This document shows positions 23,926 through 34,199 of a stretch of 64,000 nucleotides of DNA, one piece after another. Each line of letters opens with the position of its first letter. Position 1 is the stretch's first letter. The position numbers and the translations under genes were made by a program. Origin of the DNA: Camelus bactrianus (lineage: Eukaryota; Chordata; Mammalia; Artiodactyla; Camelidae); the NCBI RefSeq assembly GCF_048773025.1, contig NC_133546.1, positions 64,131,001-64,195,000 on the forward strand, read 5' to 3'. The notes under the pieces were generated by a model that saw nothing but the letters and a program-made list of their open reading frames with translations, was not told the DNA's origin and searched no databases.

Positions 23926-24346
23926 ACAAAAAAAAAAAAAAAAAAAAATACCCCAAGTAAACCCAGGTGGTGTTTAGGGAGGAAACTTGTGTTTTCACTC
24001 ACTTATGTGAAGAGCAGAGCTTCCCCAGCTGTACACTAAAGAGTGAGGCTTTCCAGTTGGATTTAACCCAGTGCTGCTCAAAAAGTCAATGAGCTTCTTC
24101 TCTGTTTTGGAGAGACCATCTGCAGATAGGTTTGACAGTCACTTCTCCTAACTCAGATGTGAGTGGTAACTGGGTAGGTGGTAAGTGAGTGCCATCTACA
24201 TGACACCCCCGCTTGCCAGACCGATGATCATTCCCCACTTTTTTTTCCCATTAAAATTGACCTTGGGTTTCTCTCATTAGCTTCCTCTACCTTGATTTCT
24301 TTACTTTCCCAGAGATGAAATGAAAGAGAGATTTTCAAGTTAGGAA

Positions 24347-24518
24347 CAGAATCACATGGAGGCTCATTAAAACAATGGTTGCTGACCGGCTCCCACCCGG
24401 CCATCACCACCAGGTAACTGATTCAGTAAGTCTGCGGTAGGGCCCAGATTTTGCATTTGTAACAAGTTCCCAGGTGATGCAAATGCTGCTGGCCTGGGGA
24501 CAACACTTTGAGAATTGA
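24347..24518 (+). mobile_element. MER5A (hAT-Charlie MITE)
   Basis: AATCACATGGAGGCTCATTA, CAGTAAGTCTGCGGTAGGGC, CATTTGTAACAAGTTCCCAG and CAACACTTTGAGAATT follow MER5A. It faces the copy at 23.7 kb. Confidence 0.8.
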
Positions 24519-25049
24519 GATCTGTGGGTCTGGAAGAGCAAAAACATCAGTTTAATTCATCAAAACAGTATGCAAGTGTTTAAAATAGATGTTATTTCCT
24601 AGGTACTCATCCAAAGCTAATCTTAACAGGGAGGATTTTTAAATTCCAACCACCCCTCGGCTTACGCTAGTCAGTATAGGGAGGAGCTGGTGGTGTGCTA
24701 AAACAATCCTGCACCAGGTACAGGAAGTCAGTTGTACACATCTCTTTCCAACTCTGTGTTCAGTGACACCACCACAGTGGCTTGAAATGATCCCTGGTAG
24801 CAGAATTTATGCCGTGGAAATCAAACACTACAAATTAGGGTTCCTCTCCCCATCCCCACCCCTAGAGTCGATAGTTAAATGTTTACCAGCACACCAAGGG
24901 GAAGGACCATAAATAATGAGCAGATGTAATAAGTTCTGACATTTTCTTGCAGAGGCATAGATGTGAATTGGAGGGGCACTGGGGACTGAAATTAGTAAAT
25001 ATTGATGTCTTCCAAGGGAATAGGAAAGAGTGAGGTTAAAAGGTTATTC
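24519..25049. other. unassigned DNA
   Basis: Nothing recognised in about 530 bp. Confidence 0.4.
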
Positions 25050-25262
25050 ATCAGCTTGCATGATGGGCTTTGGAAACAGACACACCTGGGGCGGAATCTA
25101 GCTCCCTCACTTATTGGATGTGTGATCTTGGAATGGGCACACCTGTCCACCCCAAATTTTAATTTCCTTATTGGTGAAATAGAAATTATGTGTTGTTATG
25201 AAGCTCACATGCAAGAAGTAATTTAAAACCTAGCACGATGCCAAACACAGAGTAAATTGTTA
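25050..25262 (+). repeat. MIR SINE
   Basis: GGGCTTTGGAAACAGACACA, ATTGGATGTGTGATCTTGG, AATTTCCTTATTGGTGAAAT and CCTAGCACGATGCCAAACAC AGAGTAAATTG follow MIR end to end. Confidence 0.75.
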
Positions 25263-26011
25263 CTTTCCCTCCGGAAATGTTAATTATTAAGCCCAGAGGT
25301 ATCCAAAATTCTGTAAACAAATATTACAAAAAGGAGCACCTTTTAGTGCGCCCAGCACCCTGCCAGACATGATCAATAAGTTGTGTAAACATGAGGCATT
25401 TACAATGTCATGGTGCCATCACATTTTCTAATCAGAATGCAAGAAGGGAGAACAAAAAGGTATTTATTTAGGTGTGTATGCTAATACTTAGAGTATAAAT
25501 ATTTACAGAAAAGGAAGTAGACCAAAAGAATTAATAGAATTACAAACTAAAAAGAACTTCAGTTATAAAATATAATACGAAACGATTGCTCTTTCTGTTC
25601 ATGCTTTGGCAATAACTGTAAAAATCTCACTGGCCTAGAATACTTTGCAAAGAATACAAAGAGAATAAAAACTCTCTTGTTTAAGCAAGAGAGAATACTA
25701 GCGTGTGATTTTAAATGATTAAAGGCAAAAACCTCTTGTCTCTTTTCAAGATGGTATAGAATGGTGTTATGTAACCCAATACGAAATAAAAAGGGAATTA
25801 ATTGACATACCAAATTGAAACACTACTTAAGATACAATTCTGTAATGAGAGGGCTATTCATCTGGTTTATCAGTTTTACTATCTGAATATTGACTGAAAT
25901 ATTTTTGCATCTACTGATGACATTATAGGAATTCTTTAACATATACTTTTATAAAAATATGAAAAGAAGTCATTCAGAATGTCTGAATCCACTCTCTGTA
26001 AAGAAGGTGAC
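25263..26011. other. unassigned AT-rich DNA
   Basis: Nothing recognised. Open frames on the minus strand around 25,559-25,813 are AT-driven. Confidence 0.4.
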
Positions 26012-26518
26012 ATATTTATATAGTTTTAAACGGAAGCATAATTAGCTTACAATATTATATTAGTTTTAGGTGTACAGCATAGTGCTTCATTATTTTTATA
26101 CATTACATAGTGATCACCGTAATGTCTAGTTACCATCTGTCACCATACAAAGTTATTACAATAACATTGACTATATTCCCTGTGCTGTACATTACATCCC
26201 TGTGATTTATTCATTTTAAAGCTGGAAGTTTGTACCTCTAATCCTCTTCACCAATTTTGCCTATCCCCCATCTCCCTCCTCTTTGCCAACCACCTGTTTA
26301 TTCTCTGCATCTTAGTCTGTTTCTGTTTTGTTATGCTTGCTCATTCATTATTTCATTTTTTAGATTCCACATAAGTGAAATCATATGATACACGTTTTTA
26401 TGTATCTGATTTATTTCACTTAGCACAACACCCTCTAGGTCCATCCATGTTGTCACAAATGGCAAGATTCCATTCTTTTTTATGGCCCAGTAATATTCCA
26501 TTGATTATATATCACATC
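26012..26518 (-). repeat. LINE-1 3' end (L1MA-like), joined to a 5'UTR
   Basis: Minus-strand L1 3'UTR and the last part of ORF2. Plus-strand landmarks are TTAGTTTTAGGTGTACAGCA, CTGTGCTGTACATTACATCC, CTAGGTCCATCCATGTTGTC and CAGTAATATTCCATTG. The ORF2 reading frame is lost. At about 26,518 it stops abruptly and changes to L1 5'UTR sequence on the same strand, so the middle of the element (ORF1 and most of ORF2) is absent. Confidence 0.85.
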
Positions 26519-26990
26519 TCAGGCTTCTTTCAAATTACTGCCTTCTTCTGGTACTCCGAGCATGTGCGATTTTGTGTGTGCCCTTTAAGCGTGGAGTCTC
26601 TGTCCCATACAGCCCTCCAGCTCTCCGATATGCAAGCCCTGCTGGCCTTCAATGTCACATGTTCTGGGTACTTGTCTTTCCAGTGCAGAACCCCCAGGGT
26701 GGGGACCCTGATATGAGTCTCAGAACCCTCACTCCTTAGGGGCAACCTCTGCAATGGTGATTATCTTCCCATTTGTGGGTCATCTCCCCAGCAGTGTGGG
26801 TCTTGATTATCCCGTGTCTCTCCCCCTTCTCTCTATTTTGCTGTCATTCCTTGTTTATACCTTTAGTTGTGGAAACTCTTTTCTGCTAGTCTTTGGTTCT
26901 TATCAATAGTTGCTCTGTAAATAGTTGTAATTTTGGTGTGCGCACGGGAGGAGGTGAGCTCAGGGTTTCTCTACTCTGCTGTCTTGGCCC
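26519..26990 (-). repeat. LINE-1 5'UTR
   Basis: On the minus strand the segment begins GGGCCAAGACAGCAGAGTAG, continues CCCTGAGCTCACCTCCTCCC, then ACAACTATTTACAGAGCAAC. This is the start of a cetartiodactyl L1 5'UTR, including the promoter-proximal motif related to CAAGATGGC. About 470 bp are present, ending where the consensus would continue towards ORF1. Confidence 0.75.
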
Positions 26991-27214
26991 TACTATACAT
27001 TGTTTAAAGCTTAAATATATACATTAGTGATACAGATATTATTGATTGGGGTACTGATGTCAGTATTACTTTCTTTTCCACTAAGTAGTGGATGATCATC
27101 CATGTACAGGTGTCTAAGGGAAAGATCTCTGTTTGGGATTGCCCCTCTTCTAGTGTTATCCAAACACTTTGTCCTATTACTACTTCTTGTCTCACATGAT
27201 TCTGGGCCAAGAAT

Positions 27215-27425
27215 GTAACTTTGTGTTAAAACCACCTGAATTCTGTCATACATATACTGTGTTTTTTTTGGCAGTTCACTTAACCTCTCTGATCTTTAGT
27301 TTCCTCTTCTGTGAGATTGTCAAAATAATAGTCCAGTTTCCTATGGTGGTGTGAAAAGTAATTAAGATAATATACATAAAATATTTTGCATTCTTCCCAA
27401 TGCATGGTAAACACTCAAAAAAGAG
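27215..27425 (+). repeat. MIR SINE
   Basis: AGTTCACTTAACCTCTCTGA, TTTAGTTTCCTCTTCTGTGA and CATGGTAAACACTCA follow the MIR core and tail. The head is decayed. Confidence 0.6.
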
Positions 27426-29531
27426 TAGTGGGGTTTGGTTTTTCTCTCCTCTCAGGGTTCTTATTATTAGTTGCAAATTGCCTCCCATCAGTGAATATGC
27501 AAATGATAACTCTTTGCTTTAATTGCTGTCTTTATAGAGGTTTTTCCTTCACTGTACTCTGCAAAATGCCTGCCTTGCTGGAAAACTGTAAGTTGAAAAG
27601 TTGCCTCTTGCTGTTATTAGACTCTGTTACAGCTCTTTCTCCCTCACCTGAGTGTTCTCTAGCTGGGTGCTATGGCAGATCCTGGGTCCCCATTCTGATG
27701 GTTGAGGGATGTAAGGGGCTTGTTACGGGATTTTTCTTTTTGGGGGTCTTAGATAAAAGTGTATGTCCACTACATAGGTCCTAAGACTTCCTAGGTCATA
27801 GCATTAAATATCCCCACTGTGCTCCAGAAGCACTTGAGGGAAGAAATAAATCTGAAGTCTTTGAAAATTAAAAATATACATTCCCAGCTATAGAAGCACT
27901 TATGAAGATGGTGGGTGGGGTGGATGGAGGTGATGAATTTTAAGTCAAAATAGCAAAAATTAAAATAGAAGTGAGAAGTTTGGTTAGAGTCCAGGAGAGG
28001 AGAAAATAGAGAAGTCCAGGCAACCATGAAGATGCCACCCCAGAGTGAATAAGGGGCAAAGAAAGGAGGGCAGAGATTTAACAAGAGAAAGAGGGAAAAT
28101 GAAGATGGTACCAGGAATTACTTCAGGAGAAAGAAGTACAGAGGATACGGCTCAAGCTGTTAAGAGGATCTGAGAGAAATAAAGCAGTGAGCTGTAGCTG
28201 TCAGGCAGTTTAACTGAGCTGCAGATAGGATGGGTGCTTGTGAGGAGGATAATTTAAAAAACTATATGTACATATAGGTTCCCTTTTGTATTCCCCCCAG
28301 CCTTGACCTCATGCTATTCTGGAGAGGATTCTTTGCCTTAGGGATGTGGAAGATTGTTATAGCAGGCATACAAAGGGGGATGGAGGTGTATTGAGGTGGG
28401 GGTGGAGGGGTAAGGCAGTGAGAGGGTGGAGCTGGATGGAGGAGAACAACATAAAAAGAAAAGCAAGAAAATTTTAAACTAGCCCCTGAAATCTGAAATA
28501 GTGTTTTGCAAGAAGTTACAACCTTAAAAGCCAGACTTTTTAAGACAAAGGAATTTTCTGATTTTTTTGAATTAATGTATCAAGGCCTAGTGGACTTGAA
28601 CACAAGGGTGCATTTGATCGAAGTCCCTGCAGACAGGAAGAAGAGTCTGAGTGGAGTTCCTTTGAGAAATCCTGGGTCCTTGTGTGACCTGGCAGGGACA
28701 GAGCAATTCCTGCCTGCTCATGAAAAGGGGGACAGGGTGTGGGCTATGGCTGGGTGGCACCACTGGGGTGGGAGGAACTGACCCTGCAGCTGATGGTTTG
28801 GGGGGCCAGTCTGGGCCAGCAATTGGATGGGCACTCTGGGTAGACCTGAGGTCGTATGGGCTGGCGGGGGCCAGGGTGGAGCCAGCTCAGCGGCAGAACC
28901 TCTGCCCTTGGTTGCTTTCTAAGAGGCGTGTGGAGTGATGGTGACATGGCCAAGACAGTAGAATGAAATTCGTTGTTGTGATTTTTTTTTTTTAAACCAG
29001 AGGTGATGTTGGAACTGATGGGTATTGGTTTTGCTAAATCAATTTTCTGAATTTTTATAGAAATTGTGCTTCAAAGATAAGTATCTGAAAATACAGATGG
29101 CGTGATATGTGAGATTGAGCCAGTGCCGAGGAAAAAAAGGACTTAAGAGAAAGTTCAGGGTACATCCTAAGATTGAGGCACACAGTTTATGTATAATATG
29201 CATATCAAGAAAAAGCATGGACTATTTAAAAGGAGACATCTTTTTCTCTTTATAACCAGGCAAATGTGTGGTATGCCACATCAGGTGTATGAATGCCATC
29301 AATCCCTGCCTATACCTCCCACCCCCAAGCAGTTACTAGGAAAAAAAATGTAAGTGATGCAAGGGGAGCTGCTGAGCAAGGCTACTCATGAAACATTTAC
29401 TGTGGACTCTTCTGTAAAAATGTTACCACTGAATATGAAGGAGACTACAGGAGGAAGAAAAGGGGAAAACGATTTGAGGATGGAGTAAGTTATAGTGATA
29501 CAGGAAAAAATGGGGCAGGAGAGGATGGCTG
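27426..29531. other. unassigned DNA with a GC-richer block
   Basis: About 2.1 kb without a nameable repeat. 28,640-28,950 is noticeably G-rich with few CpGs and has open frames in two phases. I see no splice sites or domain in them. There is a T run at 28,982-28,993. Confidence 0.4.
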
Positions 29532-30110
29532 TGTCCCAGGTCTCAGTAGAGTCCCTGGGATGCGCCCCGCCAAGTGAGGGTCCTTGGCTTCATGTAGGAA
29601 AGAATTCAAGAGCAAGTTGAGTAAAGGTGGGTTTATTCAGAGAGATGTACATTCCAGAGACAGAGTGTAGGCCGTCTAAGAAGGCAAGAGAAAGGCCTAG
29701 GAGGTACACATTCCACAGGCAGAAGGCTGGCTGTCTTACTCAGAAGGGAGAGCAGCGGCCTCAGAGCCTGGGGTCAACCAGGAAAAATGAGCTCCGCCCC
29801 GGGGTGCAGGGCTGTTAGTTTTCATGGGCTTGGTAACTTCATATGCTAACAAGTGGAGGGATTGTTCCAACTGCTTTGGGGAGGGGGCTGGGAGTCCCAG
29901 GAACTGGGCCACCCCCCACCCTTTGACCTCCTATGCTCAGCCCTGAAGCTGTCCTGGCACCAGTGGGAGGGCCACTTAGCAGCTATTGTATGTCGATGAA
30001 CACACATTGAAGCCCAGGGTCTACTGGGAGTTGACTCTTCCACCGTCTTGGTGCTAACAGCTGGGTCATTCTTTTAACGTCTGTGTCCTGCCCCCTTCCC
30101 TCCTGTCTCA
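29532..30110 (-). mobile_element. solo LTR, same family as 5.3 kb
   Basis: Reversed LTR fossil of about 579 bp, running TGTCCCAGGTCTCAG...TCCTGTCTCA on the plus strand. On the minus strand it shares AGGGGGCAGG, CACTTGTTAGCATATGAAGT, a CTGAATAAACC poly-A region and TGAATTCTTTCCTACATGAA with the 5.3-kb copy. It is about 70 bp longer, mainly because it repeats the TTCTGCCTGTGGAATGT-like block near the R region. No internal viral sequence flanks it. Confidence 0.75.
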
Positions 30111-32682
30111 ATAGCTTATGCCGACATCCTCACTGGTAAAAGCCAGAGAAGGGTTGACTTAACAACCATCCTACTCAATCAACACAGTTTAATTTGCTAA
30201 TGAAAAATGGGCATTAGTGATGGAGAGATTTATTTACACATTGGATCTAATAGGACTCTCCTGTCAGAGGCCCGAGGGCTCTGGGGCTTTGATGAATCCA
30301 TCTGCTGGAACTGCCAAAAAAAGTAGGGGCGGTGGGGAGGAGAAAAAGCCCAACAACCTCAGGACTGCGGCAGCCTGTCTGTGAATCACCTGGCACCCCC
30401 CCACCATGGGCAGAGATGGGCACCTTGCTGCTTCTGGTCACTGCAGGGCTGTCAGAATTCAGTAATCATGTGCCATTTCCTGTTCACTGGGCTGGATACA
30501 AAGCAGATTCAGGAAAGGGTCAGCCGCCCACCCAGTCCAAGACTCATGGGAGTTAATGCAGATCTGAGCAGTAACTTTCCATGAGGGCAGCTGAAGGTTT
30601 TTTCTTCCTAAATAAATGGCTTATGTTTGTAGAGGGGGGTGGGATTTGGTGGATACCCAAGTGTGACAGGTGTTTATTTTGTGTTAAGCTAGGATAATTT
30701 GTCATATGAAGTGGCCCTGGAATATAAAAATGGCCTCGATTCAACTTTTAAACCAAATATTTGCAATTTGAAGTAATTAGCAGCTAGGACAATGACATCT
30801 GGTACATTTGCAGGCATACTTCAAAGAAGCTGATGGTCACGGGCTCAGTGACATTTATTGAACTCTGTTAGCCCAGTTGCAAATCATAGCCCACTCTCCC
30901 TCTGCTGATTGAAAAACAAAGGTAGAAAGAGGGTAAATTACCTGCCCTGGACTGGTGGCTTATTGGCAGTGAGGATTAGAACACAGAGAAGCTGATCTGA
31001 TTCCAGGGGTCTGACCTCTGAGGCAGCACAGGCTACATTGCAAATGCCAACCCCTGTTCGCCGTGATTGATACCCGGAGAAATCTGTGGCTTCAAGGACA
31101 TGATATTGCTTTCATAAATAATATTTACCAGCTTATTTATTCATGAGTGATAGATTATTCACAGGCCATAAATGTGAATGAAGCCGTTGGAGCCGATCAT
31201 ACCGTAGTGTTTAATACTACATTAATGCATGGGATAACAGAATAAACACACGCACATTTTGTCAACAGAGGATGCCAAAGCTGAACTGGTGGTGCGTGCA
31301 ACTTCTAGCAAGCAGATTTGCCCGTCCTCTACTCTAGTTCTTGCTGGGAAGTATGTTAGGGAAGCCTGAGAACACAGGCAGGGAAGGGAATAAAATAGAG
31401 CTGCCTGTCAAGAGAACTGAGTTCTCATTTGTAACTAGAATAACCAACTCTATTATGAGCTTCAGGACTTGAGAGAGAAGCTTGCATGGAGATAAGCTGC
31501 ATTCGCCAACACTTCACCACGCATGCGTTCCATGGAAGGCCTTTACTTTCTTCTCTTATCCACCTATGGAGAAAACCTGCCCGCATTATCAACTCAACAG
31601 TAATTTCATCTTACTGTAAGACATAAAGATACATATTGGCCAAACAGCTCACAGGAGTGTTTTGTTAGAAAAATGAAGGCCATCTGTGCTGGCGTCTCTG
31701 GGTAGCACTTCTTTCTTCTCTTTTGTTCTGCAGAATTGCTCTGCCTCGTAGTCTCTCACTTTCAGCAAAAAAGCGATTTTGTAAATGGTGCGCTCAAATG
31801 CTCTGATGAAATTATAACTGATAAAGGCACTGAGACGAAGATGCTGCAGTGAAAAATGGGGCACGTCAAAGAAAACTAACGGGGAATCATAAAACGTGGA
31901 CAAGGGGGTAGGAAGTGCAGGCTGTCGGTTGCCCACCTCCAGGTTTGTCCACTGCCTGAGGGAACTAGATCTTGTCAGAAATGCTGGTGGATGCTAATCT
32001 GTCAACACTCATCCAGTGTCACATTGTATCAGAGGGCTCAGTCTCCTTTCGGACCTTAACAGTCACCTCCTAGGTCTATTATATCTCCTTTGGTCAAATG
32101 AACTTTCATTTAAAACTGTCAGGCTTTTTTCTTATTATCTTTCCCCATGAAACTGGAAATGTGGACATGTACCCTTCTTTTAAAAGCAGCCTGGTAGATT
32201 TTTGATAAAAAATTCCAATCACCTCCCAGAAAACACACAGTCCCCCCAACACCATCCCTTCTGTGCTCCTCTGTCTAACAGTCCTTCCTGCCTGGGAGAG
32301 TGACTTTTCCTTTAGTCATGGGAGGCACCTGCTTCACTTTTTCCTGTTGTGGATTTTTTCATATGTAGTATTCTTCTGCCTGGGGTACCTTTTTCCTGCT
32401 TCCTTCCATATATGTCTCTCTTTCCTTTTCTCAGCAATTTAAACTCATCTCTTAGATGCATTATCTCACAGGCCTTTTAATTTCTCACTACCTGAGACTT
32501 TCTTTTCAGACAATATTTTATATGAAATTACCTGCCAATCCTCCCAGGATGAAATACCTTAAAACTCTGAGTGAACAATTTTTTAAACCTTCCCTATAAA
32601 TGCATAGATGAGTTCACCAAACATAATCTTTAGGGAGCAAGTGAATTAAAAAAACTGTATCTGATACTGTAATTTCTCTGTG

Positions 32683-32724
<42 letters not shown>

Positions 32725-33039
32725 TATAGGAGGGATGGTTTCCAGTAGTCATGATAACCTAGGCATTTATATTGTAGCACCATGGAGGGTCAAATAACAA
32801 AACTTGGGGCCTGAACAAGGTAGGGAGTGCAACAGAGGCCTCTGTATAAAGGTGGAACTCTTGAAGGGTAACACCCTTCACAAAAGAGTGACTGAAAAAT
32901 AAATCCACTCATCCTCACAAGGAGTCTTTTAAGCAAAGCTTTTAAAGCTGAGCCTGGTTGCTGCAGGGCAGAGTTTCCCATGGAGAATTTCATAATCATA
33001 GGCTTGTTATCTCATGGGTTTGGGGTCAAATGTATACTA
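30111..33039. other. 2.9 kb without large repeats
   Basis: The longest stretch lacking recent insertions. It holds a (TG)n tract at 32,678-32,723 and a possible weak L2 piece near 32,360-32,480. AT-rich text at 31,080-31,260 (for example ATTTATTCATGAGTGATAGA) looks of ordinary complexity and could be conserved non-coding DNA, but that is only an impression. No exon found. Confidence 0.4.
32678..32723. repeat. (TG)n microsatellite
   Basis: About 23 TG units with a single CG interruption, bounded by AATTTCTC and TCTATAGG. Likely length-variable. Confidence 0.95.
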
Positions 33040-33529
33040 TGCTGTATGATTTGTGAACCCTCAAGTTGAGGATCAACATGAGAAGTGGTCACAGGTCAGT
33101 GAAACCCATGAGCATCTGGAAAGAGCAAACACTCAGCCCAGGCCAGAGAGGTTTTCCACAGAACTAGACACTCTGAAGATGAGCTTACAATCTAAAATTA
33201 CAAAATATTCAAGGAAATTATTCACCCTGCACTGGAATCAACAAAGATAATAAACAAACATTAGGATCATAACCTGAAGAAATTCAGATGTTACATTTAT
33301 CTGTTAAGATTTTAAAAAGGTATATTAAAATGGTTAAAAGAAGTATAAAAAAACAAGACATGGGTAGAATCAAAGAGACAAATAGAACCTTTGGAAATTT
33401 AAAATGTAATTATTTAAAAACTCAGTGAGAATATTACACAGAATATTAGATACAGCTGAAAAGTGAATTAATGAACTGAACAATATATCTGAAGAAAACT
33501 ATAATGCAACTCATTAAAATTATGGATGA

Positions 33530-33682
33530 AGCAGGGAAAGTATAGTTCAATGGTAAAGTGTGTGCCTAGCATGCACAAGGTCCTGGGTTCAATTCCCAGC
33601 ACCTCCATCAAATAAATAAATAAATAAATAAACAAACAAACAAACAAACAAACAAACAAACCTAATTACCTCCCCCCTCCAA
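33530..33682 (+). mobile_element. tRNA-Ala-derived camelid SINE with perfect TSD
   Basis: Head TATAGTTCAATGGTAAAGTG, then CCTAGCATGCACAAGGTCCT, then GGGTTCAATTCCCAGCACCT is a tRNA-Ala derivative. The tail is (AAAT)n then (AAAC)n then CTAATTACCTCCCCCC. Flanked by identical 14-mers AAAATTATGGATGA at 33,516-33,529 and 33,683-33,696. Confidence 0.95.
33610..33662. repeat. (AAAT)n(AAAC)n compound microsatellite in SINE tail
   Basis: About five AAAT units followed by about eight AAAC units inside the SINE tail. Confidence 0.9.
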
Positions 33683-33849
33683 AAAATTATGGATGATACA
33701 AACTAGAGATTGACATAAAGAATAGACCAAGATGCTCTAACACATGTCTAATACAAGTTCCAAATAGAAGAAATAGAGAGTGGAATTCCTCTTGAAAAAA
33801 AAGATCACATACTTTTCTCCTTTGCTATTACTACACAACCATTTGTTTA

Positions 33850-34010
33850 GACATCTAGTCATCCATTCACCTATTCATTAATCCTTTACTTCCATATATT
33901 CACTCAATAAACATTTACTCGGGTATGTACTTTGCCTTTTGTATTGTGTTATGTGCTTTGTACACAGAAATAAAAATCTAATCCCATACTTACACTTCCA
34001 AAAAATTGCT
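33850..34010 (-). repeat. L2 LINE 3' end, reversed
   Basis: CATATATTCACTCAATAAAC ATTTACT, then TTATGTGCTTTGTACACAGA is the reversed L2 tail. Confidence 0.55.
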
Positions 34011-34199
34011 TAATGTGTGTAATCATCCTTAGTATGATCAGAAGCTCTCAAAGGGAGGAAACTAAATTTTAATTAGGATCTCAATTAGGTTACCACCTCA
34101 AATGCTGCAATATAATACAAGAACAAAGCAGTAAAATTAACTTTCCTGAAGAAAAAGGGGGAAAAAGAGAAGGGCATTTGTGTAGGTATATGAATATAT

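Larger units (their letters stand above)
33040..33829 (+). repeat. HAL1/L1 ORF1-region fragment with nested SINE
   Basis: A-rich plus-strand text such as TAGATACAGCTGAAAAGTGA, ATTAATGAACTGAACAATAT and ATCTGAAGAAAACTATAATG follows the ORF1-related part of HAL1 (half-L1) or old L1. It is interrupted at 33,530-33,682 by a SINE and resumes as CTAATACAAGTTCCAAATAG AAGAAATAGAGAG. No open frame survives. Confidence 0.65.

Noticed and set aside
27386-27784. 132-codon open frame, plus strand
   Set aside because: Cysteine/leucine-rich with no domain, no flanking splice sites in frame, and it starts within a MIR tail.
28506-28938. G-rich block with two open frames as a possible exon or CpG island
   Set aside because: CpG count is low, no acceptor/donor pair encloses either frame, and the peptides are low complexity.
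33601-33662. Tandem array that could be read as a CRISPR-like or satellite repeat
   Set aside because: It is a 4-base microsatellite within a SINE tail, in a mammalian genome. No spacers.
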